Origin: Mycolicibacterium wolinskyi
Lineage (GTDB): Bacteria; Actinomycetota; Actinomycetes; Mycobacteriales; Mycobacteriaceae
Reading direction: 5' to 3'
Length of the DNA: 64,000 bases
Assembly: GCF_002101965.1 (NCBI RefSeq)
Contig: NZ_LQQA01000009.1
Location: 186,001 to 250,000 of the forward strand
In this document: piece by piece, positions 42,539-51,216 of the stretch
How positions within the stretch are numbered: the stretch's first letter is position 1
Layout: every line of letters starts with the position of its first letter
The notes under the pieces: model-generated
What the model was told of the DNA's origin: nothing
Database searches by the model: none
What the model saw: the letters and a program-made list of their open reading frames with translations, nothing else
Translations under genes and position numbers: made by a program

Positions 42539-43387
42539 TTATTCGTAGGTCTCGATGACGCGGCTGTCATCGCGGAGTCCGAGGCCGAGCTCGCCGGCCT
42601 GCTGATAGCGGGAGCGAGCGACGTCGAGCAGCGGAACCGGAGCGCCCGCGCGGGCGGCCGCATCGGCGACCAGGCCGCTGTCTTTGACGAAGATGTTGAT
42701 GGTGCTGGTGACCGGCGCGTCGGTGCCCAGGAGCATGCGCGGGCCGCGGTCCGAGAGCATCCACGAACCGGCCGCACCGTGCTGAACCAGGTCGAGTACG
42801 GCGGCTTTGTCCAGGCCCAGCGCATCGGCGAGGTGCAACGCCTCGGCCGCGGCCACGATGTGGACCGAGCACAGGTGTTGGTTGACCACCTTGATCGCCT
42901 GCCCGCCGCCGAGATCGGAGCCGATGAACCGGACCGTGCCGAGTGTGTCGAGCACATCGCGCACCGCGTCGACGTCGTCTCGGGCGCCTGCCGCGAAGAT
43001 GACGAGTTCGCCGGTCTGGGCCCGGGCGACTCCGCCGGTAACCGGGGCGTCGACGACACGTGCTCCGGCGGCCGTCAACCGCGCAGCGGCAGCAGTCAGC
43101 GCGTCGGGACCGATCGTCGACATCACGATCCAGGTCTGGCCGCCCAGTTCCTGCCCCGCCTCCGACACCAGGGTGTCCAACTGCTCTGGCGTGGCCACCA
43201 TGACCACGACGATCGGCGTTTTCGAGGCGAGGCCGATGGCGGCGACAGCGTCGATCCCGGCTTCGGCGGCCCGTTGCCGCGCCGGCTCGAACGGGTCGAC
43301 ACCGACGACCTGATGGCCGGCCTTCGCGAGCACTGCGGCCATGGGAAGGCCGATCGCGCCCAGGCCGACGAACGTGACGGAACTCAA
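42539..43387 (-). CDS. Beta-hydroxyacid (3-hydroxyisobutyrate-like) dehydrogenase
   Basis: A 282-residue protein from TTG 43387 with GGAGG five bases upstream; GTG 43390 is an alternative. It has FVGLGAIGLPMAAVLAKAGHQVVGVDPF (nucleotide fold; Asp favours NAD), VDAPVTGGVARAQTGELVIFAAG (substrate loop) and GGGQAIKVVNQHLCSVH with the catalytic lysine. The family oxidises beta-hydroxyacids such as 3-hydroxyisobutyrate, tartronate semialdehyde and threonate. It is the first gene of a unit with transporter and split transketolase. Two TGGTnnnACCA-type sites sit immediately upstream. Confidence 0.92.
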   Translation of the reverse strand: MSSVTFVGLGAIGLPMAAVLAKAGHQVVGVDPFEPARQRAAEAGIDAVAAIGLASKTPIVVVMVATPEQLDTLVSEAGQELGGQTWIVMSTIGPDALTAAAARLTAAGARVVDAPVTGGVARAQTGELVIFAAGARDDVDAVRDVLDTLGTVRFIGSDLGGGQAIKVVNQHLCSVHIVAAAEALHLADALGLDKAAVLDLVQHGAAGSWMLSDRGPRMLLGTDAPVTSTINIFVKDSGLVADAAARAGAPVPLLDVARSRYQQAGELGLGLRDDSRVIETYE

Positions 43388-43400
43388 CACTGCCTCCACA

Positions 43401-43413
43401 TTGGTCGAACCAA
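43401..43413. promoter_or_regulatory. FadR/GntR-type operator 1
   Basis: TTGGTCGAACCAA is an inverted repeat with a TGGTnnnACCA core, the form bound by FCD-domain GntR regulators. It directly abuts a second site and lies 14 bp upstream of the dehydrogenase start. Confidence 0.7.
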
Positions 43414-43428
43414 ATTGGTTGAACCAAT
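43414..43428. promoter_or_regulatory. FadR/GntR-type operator 2
   Basis: ATTGGTTGAACCAAT has perfect 7-bp arms around a single G and is tandem with operator 1. It is the strongest match of the three sites in this intergenic region. Confidence 0.75.
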
Positions 43429-43561
43429 ACGGTATGGCGTGGGTCACTTCATGTCAACCCGGTTGCCGAGCACACGGAAGGACGGCGCTGAAGTGCGAGA
43501 TTGCCGCTGCGGCTGACAACCGCGCGGCCGGTCACTCCGCTACAGTGGAGACGCCGGTCAC

Positions 43562-43575
43562 ATTGGTCGGCCAAT
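43562..43575. promoter_or_regulatory. FadR/GntR-type operator 3 (regulator promoter)
   Basis: ATTGGTCGGCCAAT lies 16 bp upstream of the GntR ATG (43591). It shares the TTGG...CCAA arms with the two sites on the dehydrogenase side and probably mediates autoregulation. Confidence 0.65.
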
Positions 43576-43590
43576 CGTGGAAGGTGAACG

Positions 43591-44322
43591 ATGGACGCCC
43601 TGGAACGCGTGGTCGAGCAGATCATGAGTTCTGCGACGCGCACCTCGGACGGCTCGATCGCGCGGCTGCCCACCGAACGTCAGCTCGCCGAGACTCTTGG
43701 CATCAGCCGCGGAGCACTCCGCGAGCAACTCGCCGCCCTGGAGTCTCTCGGTCTGGTGACGCGCACGCAGGGCAGCGGAATTCACCTCGCCCCGACCAGC
43801 CCGACGCCGGTGCGGTTGTACTTCGATCTGAGCGTGCGGCTCGGCCTCATCACGACCGATCAGCTCGAGCGCGGCCGGGAGATGTTGGAGGAGACCGTCG
43901 TTCGTGCGGCCGCGGTCAGGGCGACGCCAGCGGATCTGGCCGAACTCGAAAGTTACGTCGAGCAGATGGTCGACGGTTCTTCATCAGGCGACCACCAGAA
44001 AGCCGATGCCGCCGATTACAACTTTCATCGCTGCCTCTACCGCATCGTCGACAACCCGGTGTTGAACCTGATCGCCGACGGGCTGGTGGACGTGTTGCGC
44101 GAACTGCTCACCCAGCGACGGGTTCGCGCCATCAATTCCGAGGAGCCCGACGAGCACGGGCATTACCGGACCGATCTCATCCATCAACAGATCGTCGGCG
44201 CGCTTCGGTTGCGTGATCCGGACCTCGCGGCCGCGACGATGGCGGCGCACTTCGAACAGTGGCGCCACATCACCGACGAGCCTGCCGACGCGGACGAACC
44301 GGACGTACGCGCGGCCGGGTAG
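43591..44322 (+). CDS. GntR family regulator, FCD (FadR) subfamily
   Basis: A 243-residue protein: winged HTH at ~25-70 (IARLPTERQLAETLGISRGALREQLAALESLGLVTRTQGSGIHL) and a C-terminal all-helical FCD domain with metal-site candidates (DYNFHRCLYRIVDNPVL, HYRTDLIHQQIVGALRLRDPDLA, AAHFEQW). FCD regulators usually bind carboxylate effectors and respond to sugar-acid or fatty-acid intermediates. It is divergent from the dehydrogenase-transporter-transketolase unit, and three matching palindromes occupy the intergenic region. Its stop abuts the convergent gene's stop without a gap. Confidence 0.93.
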   Translation: MDALERVVEQIMSSATRTSDGSIARLPTERQLAETLGISRGALREQLAALESLGLVTRTQGSGIHLAPTSPTPVRLYFDLSVRLGLITTDQLERGREMLEETVVRAAAVRATPADLAELESYVEQMVDGSSSGDHQKADAADYNFHRCLYRIVDNPVLNLIADGLVDVLRELLTQRRVRAINSEEPDEHGHYRTDLIHQQIVGALRLRDPDLAAATMAAHFEQWRHITDEPADADEPDVRAAG

Positions 44323-45561
44323 CTAGGCGCTCGCAGGTTCCGAGAAGGCCGCCAGCGCCGCCTCCACACCCCGTTCCAGGGCAGTTCCGTTGCCCCAGCC
44401 CACGTAGTAGTACAGCTGCAGCACCGCCTCGCGGAGTTCCTCGGCGCTGAGCTCACGGTTGGCCAGGGCGCCGCGGACCTGAACCTCGATGAGGTCGGAC
44501 CGGCCCAACATCGCCGTCGCGCCCATCACGAGCAGTCGCCGATCGCGGATGGAAAGGCCCGGCCGGCTCCAGATCTCGGCGAACAGATGGTCGACGGTCT
44601 TCTCCAGTGCCGGGGTCCGCTGCGCCGGGATGGCGTCGGCGACCTCTTGGCCGTACACGGCACCCATCACCGCGAGGCCGAGTTCGGTTTTGTCGCTGGG
44701 CTTTTCAGCATCGATGCCCAGGGTGTCCGTCCCCTGCTCGCGAACCGCGTCGACCACGGGAACGGCGACGCGACCCTCGGCGGCCAGCTCCTGGGCGGCT
44801 GCGAGATCCTTGTCCATCAACCGCAGTATCTGCGGCGCAAAGGCTTTCGTGCCCTCCGTGCGCCCAAGCAAGGTGAACATCGTGGTGCCGTCCGGATCGG
44901 CTTCTTCGATCACGGTCTTCAGCGTCTCGGGGTCCACACCCGCCGACGACGCGAGCTCGGCCGCCTCGTGCATGACGCGCCACGTTCCGTAGGTCACGAC
45001 ATTTCGGGCGATCTTGGTCGCCATCCCGGCACCCAGCGGCCCGCAGTGCACGACCTTCTTGGCGAAATCGTCGAGCACCGGCATGGCGCGGCGCACGGTG
45101 TGATCATCGCCGCCGACCATCGCGACCAGACCGTTGTGCGCGGCGAGATTGCCCGGTGTCACACCGCAATCCAGCAACGCGACCCCGGCAGCCGCACATT
45201 GCTCGGCCAGGGCGTGCACCTCGGGCACCGCGACCGTCGACAGCAACACCACGATGAGACCGGGGTGCGCCCCGGCGAGCAGGCCGTCAGAACCGTTCAA
45301 CACCGCGCGGACCTGATCGGCGTCGACCACGGCGATCAGGACCACGTCGCTTTCGCGCGCGACCTCCGCGGGCGACGCCTCGGTCGCGGGCACCCCGTCG
45401 AGGTCGGCTGCGGCTTCGGGCCGGATGTCGTAGACGAGTGGGGTGCGCCCACTTCGGGCCAGGCTCACCGCGACACCGCCGCCGATCATGCCAAGCCCGA
45501 TGACACCGGCGCGCGGCGCACGCCGCGTGACCTGCGTATCCGTGGTGATCTCAACACTCAT
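44323..45561 (-). CDS. Hydroxyacid dehydrogenase fused to a carboxymuconolactone-decarboxylase-like domain
   Basis: A 412-residue two-domain protein. Residues ~18-290 are a 3-hydroxyisobutyrate-dehydrogenase fold: GVIGLGMIGGGVAVSLARSG (nucleotide motif), LLDCGVTPGNLAAHNGLVAMVGG and GAGMATKIARNVV (catalytic lysine). Residues ~320-405 resemble CMD/AhpD-like helices: FAEIWSRPGLSIRDRRLLVMGATAMLGRSDLIEVQVRGAL, then REAVLQLYYYVGWGNGTAL. No CxxC is present, so the second domain is of the decarboxylase rather than the peroxidase type. The fusion suggests coupled oxidation and decarboxylation or lactone chemistry. It is divergent from a TetR gene. Confidence 0.88.
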   Translation of the reverse strand: MSVEITTDTQVTRRAPRAGVIGLGMIGGGVAVSLARSGRTPLVYDIRPEAAADLDGVPATEASPAEVARESDVVLIAVVDADQVRAVLNGSDGLLAGAHPGLIVVLLSTVAVPEVHALAEQCAAAGVALLDCGVTPGNLAAHNGLVAMVGGDDHTVRRAMPVLDDFAKKVVHCGPLGAGMATKIARNVVTYGTWRVMHEAAELASSAGVDPETLKTVIEEADPDGTTMFTLLGRTEGTKAFAPQILRLMDKDLAAAQELAAEGRVAVPVVDAVREQGTDTLGIDAEKPSDKTELGLAVMGAVYGQEVADAIPAQRTPALEKTVDHLFAEIWSRPGLSIRDRRLLVMGATAMLGRSDLIEVQVRGALANRELSAEELREAVLQLYYYVGWGNGTALERGVEAALAAFSEPASA

Positions 45562-45581
45562 CTCGACCCCTACCGCTAACC

Positions 45582-45597
45582 TAACTAAGTTCAGTTA
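45582..45597. promoter_or_regulatory. Candidate TetR operator between dehydrogenase fusion and TetR
   Basis: TAACTAAGTTCAGTTA contains inverted 5-bp arms TAACT and AGTTA around six bases, in the 82-bp gap between the divergent fusion gene (start 45561) and the TetR gene (start 45644). Confidence 0.5.
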
Positions 45598-45643
45598 AAC
45601 GCAGCCTATCGCCGATACGCGCTGGACAGGAGGGCTCGCCCGG

Positions 45644-46360
45644 GTGATTCCTAGCACATCTAACGACAATGTGGGCGCCAAGCCACGGCGCCGCAACCGC
45701 CGCGGCGAAGGCGAGCAGCTGCGCGCCGACATCCTCGCCGCGGTCAACCGGCTGCTCGACCGCTGGGGCGGCGACGAGAAGCTGACCATCCGCGCGGTGG
45801 CGCACGAAGTGGGCGTCGCGGCACCCAGCATCTACCTGCATTTCTCCGACAAGGCCGAATTGGTGTGGGCGGCGCTCGCCGACAAGTACCGTCAACTGGC
45901 CCAGCAGATGTCGGCTGCCGGTCTGACCGCCGCGGCGGGCGGTCCGCGGGAGAAGCTGCGCGCCCAGGTCCACGCGTATTGCCGCTTCGCCGTGGACAAT
46001 CCGGGTCATTACCGGCTGATGTACCAGGTACGCCAGCCCACCGTGGATCCGGGCCGGCTCGGCAATCACCCCGCGCGTCAGGTGTCGGGGTTGCTGCGGG
46101 CGGGCCTCACCGCATCGGCCGACGCGGGCTACCCGCTGGCACTCCCCCTGCACCAGGCCGCACACACGCTGTGGACCGGCCTGCACGGCATGGTCTCGGT
46201 ACAGCACAGCTTCGCCATGGGCGGCTCGACCGAGGACCTGCTCGAACTCGCCGACGGCCTATTGGATCTGGTGGTCGCGGACGAGCCGGCGTCCGGCCGC
46301 ACCTACCCGCCGCAGACCGGTGTCGACCGCGTCATCGCCGCCGTGGTCGGTCCCGAATGA
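45644..46360 (+). CDS. TetR family transcriptional regulator
   Basis: A 238-residue TetR protein from GTG 45644 with GGAGGG upstream. A basic N-terminal tail (KPRRRNRRGEGEQ) precedes the HTH (ILAAVNRLLDRWGGDEKLTIRAVAHEVGVAAPSIYLHFSDKAELV). The C-terminal domain contains HYRLMYQVRQP and HTLWTGLHGMVSVQHSF, in the style of the TetR_C_33/WHG domain. It is divergent from the dehydrogenase-CMD fusion and likely controls it. Confidence 0.9.
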   Translation: MIPSTSNDNVGAKPRRRNRRGEGEQLRADILAAVNRLLDRWGGDEKLTIRAVAHEVGVAAPSIYLHFSDKAELVWAALADKYRQLAQQMSAAGLTAAAGGPREKLRAQVHAYCRFAVDNPGHYRLMYQVRQPTVDPGRLGNHPARQVSGLLRAGLTASADAGYPLALPLHQAAHTLWTGLHGMVSVQHSFAMGGSTEDLLELADGLLDLVVADEPASGRTYPPQTGVDRVIAAVVGPE

Positions 46361-46380
46361 CGCCTGTCTTGCCGGTACGA

Positions 46381-47448
46381 CTACGCGATGTCGGCGATCG
46401 CGGCAGCGGTCTGCAGGTCGGCGTAGGCCGCCGAATAACGCTGCGCCAGTGCGAGCGCGATGTCGGGCCGTTGCCACAACTCCCCCGCGCTCGCGGTGCA
46501 CAGCCACAGCGTCAGGCCGTGCGCGACCGAGGCGCGGTACCGCAGCCAGATCTCGTCCATCGAGGGCAGCTCGTCGGCAGGCAGCCCGAGCGCATCGCGA
46601 TACTCGACGAGCAGCGCTTGTTCGCTGCTGCGCCGGTCGGCAATCGTCAACGCGCCCTGCAGGAAATAGCCGAGATCGAGCGACCAGTTGCCGCGGCGGG
46701 CCACCTGCCAGTCCAGGAAGCCGACCTCCCCGCTCGGCAACAGATAGGTGTTGCCGATGTGCGGGTCACCGTGCAGCAGCGTCTGCGGTGAACGGGTGAG
46801 GCTACGGATGTAGGGCTTCCAGATCTCGTCGATGAGACCCTCGATGGTCAGCGCCATGACCTCGTCGGGGGCATCGTCGCCCAACCGCTCGAGCGCGGCA
46901 GGCAACGGTGCGATCTCCATGCCGTCCCACGGCAGGAACGGTTCCAGCCAGCCGAGCGCCGGATTGTCCGAAAGCCGTTTATCCCAGTACTTTCCGTGCA
47001 TGCGCGCCAGTCCGCACACTCCGCTGGCCGCCTCGTCGACGGTCAGCGGCCGGGTCGCATCGCGCGGATCTGCCCCGCGCGCGGTGAGGTCCTCCATGAC
47101 CAGCAGGAAATCCTCGTCGGCCTCGTCGATCGGCGCGGCGTACACCGTCGGGTGCTCAAGCGGCAGATCCACGCCGCAGTTGAACAGCCGCGGCTCGTGC
47201 AGCAGACCACTCGTCATCTTGATGAGGATCTTGTGGTCGGGGTCAACAGCTTTCGCGAACACGGTGGTCGGGCCGATGCCCGAGGAGTACGTCACCGCGA
47301 GGCGGGCACGGCGGTTGGTCCCGTCGTCGCGCATGTCGATCCTCACCGCATCGACGACGGCGTCCGGATGGTGCCCGGACAACGCCGCGGTCATCCAGCC
47401 AGGGGTGATCTCGTCCCAGTCCTTCGGGACGGTCAGACTGGCGGTCAC
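46381..47448 (-). CDS. Aminoglycoside phosphotransferase/kinase-like protein
   Basis: A 355-residue APH-fold (Brenner-type) kinase-like protein from GTG 47448, which overlaps the P450 stop (GTGA). The catalytic loop is LLHGDPHIGNTYLL and the metal-binding aspartate is in VGFLDWQVARRG; an N-lobe lysine candidate is in TVFAKAV. Mycobacterial members of this family are mostly uncharacterised; some phosphorylate small molecules or resemble ecdysteroid/acyl-CoA-dehydrogenase-associated kinases. As a partner of P450 47445-48647 in a LacI-controlled unit, it probably phosphorylates a substrate hydroxyl, perhaps the one created by the P450 (inference). Confidence 0.88.
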   Translation of the reverse strand: MTASLTVPKDWDEITPGWMTAALSGHHPDAVVDAVRIDMRDDGTNRRARLAVTYSSGIGPTTVFAKAVDPDHKILIKMTSGLLHEPRLFNCGVDLPLEHPTVYAAPIDEADEDFLLVMEDLTARGADPRDATRPLTVDEAASGVCGLARMHGKYWDKRLSDNPALGWLEPFLPWDGMEIAPLPAALERLGDDAPDEVMALTIEGLIDEIWKPYIRSLTRSPQTLLHGDPHIGNTYLLPSGEVGFLDWQVARRGNWSLDLGYFLQGALTIADRRSSEQALLVEYRDALGLPADELPSMDEIWLRYRASVAHGLTLWLCTASAGELWQRPDIALALAQRYSAAYADLQTAAAIADIA

Positions 47449-48647
47449 CTCACGAACGCCGGCATCGAGTCCCAGCCACGGACCGTGGAAGTCGGTGACA
47501 AGGCCGCGTTGTCCAAGTCGACCTCCCATTCCGGGAAGCGCTTCAGGATCTCCTCCAGCGCAATCCGTCCCTCAAGGCGCGCGAGCGCCGAGCCGAGGCA
47601 GAAATGGGTGCCCACACTGAACGCCAAATGCTGGCGTGGTTCGCGGTGGATGTCGAAAACCTCGCCGTCCGGCGGGAATTGGCGACTGTCGCGGACCGCC
47701 GCGCCGATGAGCATCATCATGACACTCCCCTCCGGCACCGTCTGGCCGTAGTACTCGACGTCGCGGGTGACGTAGCGGGCGACGTGCGGTGCGGGCGGCT
47801 CGTAGCGCAACAGCTCCTCGATGGCCTGCGGGATGAGGGCCGGGCTCTCGACGAGTTGGCGCCGCTGGTCGGGATGCTCGGCCAGAACCTTTGCGGCCCA
47901 GCCGATCAGCCGGGTGGTGGTTTCGTTGCCCGCACCCGCCACGACATTGATGTAGATGAGCAATTCCTCGCGGGTGAGGTGACGCGTCACGCCGTGCTCG
48001 TCGGTGAACTCGACATTGAGGAGCTCGGTCATGATGTCGTCGGACGGGTTGTTCTTGCGCCAGTCGATGTACGTCTCGAAGATGGACCCGTCGACCAGCC
48101 CCTCCTTGGCCGCCTTCATGGGCTTGCCCGCCTCGGTGCGCAACTGTTCGTTGGCATGGTCGCGGATCATCTCCTGGTCATCTTCCGGAATGCCCAGCAG
48201 CGCGCTGATAACCCGCATCGGCATGACGGCGCCGAAGTCGGTGATGAAGTCGAACTTTCCGGCCCCCACGAGCGGATCGAGCGACTGTGCGCAGAACTCC
48301 CGGATCTTGGGTTCGAGCGCGTTGATCTTGCGGGGCGTGAACATCCGCGACAACAACTTCCGGTGGGTCGTGTGGATCGGTGGATCCTCGAATATCAGCG
48401 CCCCCGACGGGATGTCGATGTTGGCCTTGATCAACTCGATGATCGCGCCGCGTGCCGAGCTGAAGGTCTCATGGTCGATGAGCGCTTTGTTGACGTCGGC
48501 GAAGCGGCTCAGCGCATAGAAGTCGTGCTGCTCGTTGTAGTACAGCGGCGCTTCTTCGCGCAGTCGCGCGAACGTCGGGTACGGGTTGGCGTTGATTTCG
48601 ACGTCGTAGGGGTCGAAGTACACGTTCTGCGTGGCGCTGACTGTCAC
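47445..48647 (-). CDS. Cytochrome P450 monooxygenase
   Basis: A 400-residue P450 from GTG 48647. The I-helix motif is AGAGNETT (237-244, with Asn in place of the usual His/Asp before ETT), the ExxR pair is E278-R281, and the heme loop FSVGTHFCLGSALARLEG has its ligand at Cys350. It should hydroxylate a lipophilic compound. No ferredoxin is adjacent, so electrons come from a distant partner. It shares a nearly duplicated promoter with the MFS gene at 51050 and overlaps the phosphotransferase-like gene by 4 bp. Confidence 0.95.
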   Translation of the reverse strand: MTVSATQNVYFDPYDVEINANPYPTFARLREEAPLYYNEQHDFYALSRFADVNKALIDHETFSSARGAIIELIKANIDIPSGALIFEDPPIHTTHRKLLSRMFTPRKINALEPKIREFCAQSLDPLVGAGKFDFITDFGAVMPMRVISALLGIPEDDQEMIRDHANEQLRTEAGKPMKAAKEGLVDGSIFETYIDWRKNNPSDDIMTELLNVEFTDEHGVTRHLTREELLIYINVVAGAGNETTTRLIGWAAKVLAEHPDQRRQLVESPALIPQAIEELLRYEPPAPHVARYVTRDVEYYGQTVPEGSVMMMLIGAAVRDSRQFPPDGEVFDIHREPRQHLAFSVGTHFCLGSALARLEGRIALEEILKRFPEWEVDLDNAALSPTSTVRGWDSMPAFVR

Positions 48648-48711
48648 GAAAATCCGCCTCTCTGTGTCCGAGAGCGGAGTTTACACACGGATGGTTATGC
48701 GCGTAAGTGAC
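48648..48711 (-). promoter_or_regulatory. LacI-controlled promoter of the P450 gene
   Basis: On the minus strand TTACGCGCATAA (48706-48695) is a near-perfect LacI-type operator. TTACGC and TAAACT, 17 bp apart, form a reasonable promoter overlapping it, and AGAGGCGG precedes the GTG start. The whole leader closely matches the one upstream of the MFS gene (51051-51111). Confidence 0.65.
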
Positions 48712-48741
48712 TCGGCGGATCAATGTTGGCGAGGCCGGAAT

Positions 48742-49728
48742 CTAAGTGGAATCGCGCACGATGAGCGTTGCCACGCCGGCGCTGCTGGGTTCCTGATCAG
48801 TGGGGTAGCCCAGCTCCGACATCATCGCCGCGACCGCGACGTCGACGATTGCCTTGGCGTCGAACGACACCGACGTGAGCGGTGGCGCACTGACCGCGCC
48901 CAGTTCGATGGCGTTCACGCCCATCACCGCCATATCTTGTGGACACCGCAACCCGGCACGACGGAGCCCGTGCAGCACGACGAAGGCCGTCTCGTCACTT
49001 TGCGCGCAGATCGCGGTCACGCCGTCGGCGGCCCAGCCCGAAACGATCTCGGCGGCATTGGAACCGTCGGCGGCGAAGCTGGCCACACCGATCTCCGGCA
49101 GCCCTCGGCGCTGCGCGGCTGCGCGCAAACCCACCAGCCAGTAGTCGCCGAGGGGCCGCAGTTCCTCGTCGGTCGTGTAGGCGAACGCGAGCCGGGTGTG
49201 TCCCCGTGACGCCAGGTGTTCGACGCGCATCTCACCGATGCTGCGATCCAACGCGCCGATCGCGTGCAACTGCGAGCTGCCGAGGTGAATCTGCGGTATC
49301 CCCGACGCGGTGGCCGCCGCCAGTGCGTTGCCGGTCAACGGGAACGTGCTGGTGATGGCCACCGGGTTGAGGTCGGCGATGGCGTCGACGACGTTGCGGT
49401 CATCGTCGGTCTCGAACTGAAGGGACAACACGATGCCGTGCCGGGCGAGCGCGGTGGTGAGACGGCTACCGACTTCGATCGGCAGGTTGCCCAATGAGAG
49501 CCGGCCGACGATGTAGAGCACCACGCCGCTGCCGCCGACCGCGAGGTTGCGGGCGGCGAGGTTGGGCCGATAACCGAGCTGGGCCGCGGCGTTGCGTACC
49601 GCGGCCTGGGTCTGCTCTGAGATACGTTGCCCTTCAACGTTGTTGAGCACATAGCTGACGGTCGCGGTCGACACGTTGGCAAGTCTGGCGACGTCGGCCT
49701 TCGTCGGTCGACCTTTGGTGGTGCTCAC
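48742..49728 (-). CDS. LacI family transcriptional regulator
   Basis: A 328-residue LacI protein from GTG 49728, overlapping the MFS stop by 4 bp. The HTH and hinge are intact: [22 protein letters not shown]...[28 protein letters not shown]. The periplasmic-binding-like domain follows ([80 protein letters not shown]). It is encoded between its two probable targets, the transporter upstream and the P450 downstream. TTATGCGCGTAA sites precede both. Confidence 0.95.
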   Translation of the reverse strand: MSTTKGRPTKADVARLANVSTATVSYVLNNVEGQRISEQTQAAVRNAAAQLGYRPNLAARNLAVGGSGVVLYIVGRLSLGNLPIEVGSRLTTALARHGIVLSLQFETDDDRNVVDAIADLNPVAITSTFPLTGNALAAATASGIPQIHLGSSQLHAIGALDRSIGEMRVEHLASRGHTRLAFAYTTDEELRPLGDYWLVGLRAAAQRRGLPEIGVASFAADGSNAAEIVSGWAADGVTAICAQSDETAFVVLHGLRRAGLRCPQDMAVMGVNAIELGAVSAPPLTSVSFDAKAIVDVAVAAMMSELGYPTDQEPSSAGVATLIVRDST

Positions 49729-51050
49729 GGTGCCATCGTGGCACGTCGCTCGTCGGTCGCGGGTTCCACACCGGGCAACGGGCGCGCCGCACTTTCGCGC
49801 AGCGTGAGTACGGTGGCGACCGAGACGATCGCGGCGGCGATCAGATAGAGCGCGGGCGCAAGATGATTGCCGGTCGCGGCCGTCAGCCAGGTGACGACGT
49901 ACGGTGTGGTGCCGCCGAACGCCGCGACGGCGATGTTGTAGCCGATCGAGAAGCCGCTGTAGCGGACCCGGGTCGCGAACAGTTCAACCCCGGCCGTCAC
50001 CGCCGTCGCCACGTACACGGATTCGATCGCGGCCAGCAGGCAGTGCCCGACGATCGCCGCCACGACCGAGCCCGAATTCATCAGCAGGAACAGCGGATAC
50101 GCGAACACCGTGAAGCCGACCGAACCGGCGATCAGCAGCGGCTTGCGCCCGATGCGGTCCGACAGCGCCGCGAGCGGCAAGATCAGAATGAGCGCGGTCA
50201 GGCTGGCGAGCGTGATCGAGACGAACGACTCGGTCTTGCTGAACTGCAGGGTCTTGATGAAGTGGGTCGGCACGAACGTGAACACGACGTAGTAGCCGAC
50301 GTTGAAGACGATGAACATGCCGATGACTTGGAGTATCGGCTTGCGTGCAGTCCGGACCGCTTCGCGCAGTGGGGATTTGGCGACCCGGTCCGATTTGTCG
50401 AGTTTGGTGAACTCCGGGGTGTCGTCGAGTCGCAGCCGGATGTAGAGGCCGACCAATCCGAGCGGTGCGGCGATCAGGAACGGGATTCGCCATCCGTAGC
50501 TGTCCATGGCCTCGGGTGACAGTGACGCCGCCAGCAGCGTGACGGTGATCGAGCCGAGCAGGAAACCGAGCACACCCGACCATGCGATGAACGTGACCGT
50601 GAGGCCGCGTCGGCGTTCCGTGGCGTACTCGGCGAGATAGACTGCGCCACCGCCATATTCACCGCCGGCCGAGAATCCCTGCAGGCAGCGCAGCAGCAAC
50701 AGCAGCAGTGGCGCGGCGACACCGATCGTGGCGTAGCTGGGCAGCAGGCCGATGCCGAGCGTGGCCGCCGACATCAGCAGGATGACCACGGCCAGCACGC
50801 GCTGGCGGCCCAGGCGATCGCCGAGCGGGCCGAACACGAATCCGCCGAGCGGGCGCATGAAGAACGCCGCGGCGAAGATCGCGAACGTGTTCAGCAGAGC
50901 GGCCGTCTCGTTGCCGGTCGGGAAGAAGTTGGCGGCGATGTACGTCGCCAGAAAGCCGTAGATGGCGAAGTCGAACCATTCCACGGCGTTGCCGATGGAT
51001 GCGCCCGTGATGGCCTTGCGGACCGCGGCCTCGTTCCCGGTGGCTGTCAC
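49725..51050 (-). CDS. MFS transporter, metabolite:H+ symporter (MHS) type
   Basis: A 441-residue MHS transporter from GTG 51050. [57 protein letters not shown] and [25 protein letters not shown] are characteristic of the proline/betaine and alpha-ketoglutarate permease branch, and 12 membrane segments are visible. It is the first gene of the MFS-LacI unit and likely imports the compound degraded by the downstream P450 and kinase-like enzyme, acting under LacI control. Confidence 0.93.
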   Translation of the reverse strand: MTATGNEAAVRKAITGASIGNAVEWFDFAIYGFLATYIAANFFPTGNETAALLNTFAIFAAAFFMRPLGGFVFGPLGDRLGRQRVLAVVILLMSAATLGIGLLPSYATIGVAAPLLLLLLRCLQGFSAGGEYGGGAVYLAEYATERRRGLTVTFIAWSGVLGFLLGSITVTLLAASLSPEAMDSYGWRIPFLIAAPLGLVGLYIRLRLDDTPEFTKLDKSDRVAKSPLREAVRTARKPILQVIGMFIVFNVGYYVVFTFVPTHFIKTLQFSKTESFVSITLASLTALILILPLAALSDRIGRKPLLIAGSVGFTVFAYPLFLLMNSGSVVAAIVGHCLLAAIESVYVATAVTAGVELFATRVRYSGFSIGYNIAVAAFGGTTPYVVTWLTAATGNHLAPALYLIAAAIVSVATVLTLRESAARPLPGVEPATDERRATMAP

Positions 51051-51111
51051 AGAAACCCGCCTCTCGTGATGCGAGAAGGGAGTTTACCGGTTTGGTTATG
51101 CGCGTAAGCGG
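51051..51111 (-). promoter_or_regulatory. LacI-controlled promoter of the MFS gene
   Basis: The TTACGCGCATAA operator (minus strand, 51107-51096) is followed by TAAACT, a TCTCG...CGAGAGGCGG segment and the GTGACAG start, in the same order and nearly the same spacing as the P450 leader at 48648-48711. Confidence 0.65.
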
Positions 51112-51138
51112 CTTCGGGCGGTTGACTTGTGGCGCCAC

Positions 51139-51186
51139 TGTCACGCTGGAGTGGCATTCGGCTTCGACAGCCACTCCAGCGTGACA
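51139..51186 (-). terminator. Strong hairpin terminator after ahpD
   Basis: TGTCACGCTGGAGTGGC (51139-51155) and its exact complement (51170-51186) form a 17-bp perfect stem with a 14-nt loop, starting 30 bp beyond the ahpD stop. It would separate ahpCD transcription from the LacI-controlled MFS promoter. There is no T-tract. Confidence 0.7.
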
Positions 51187-51216
51187 AACGTGGGCAATCC
51201 TGGGCGCGGGCGCCGG

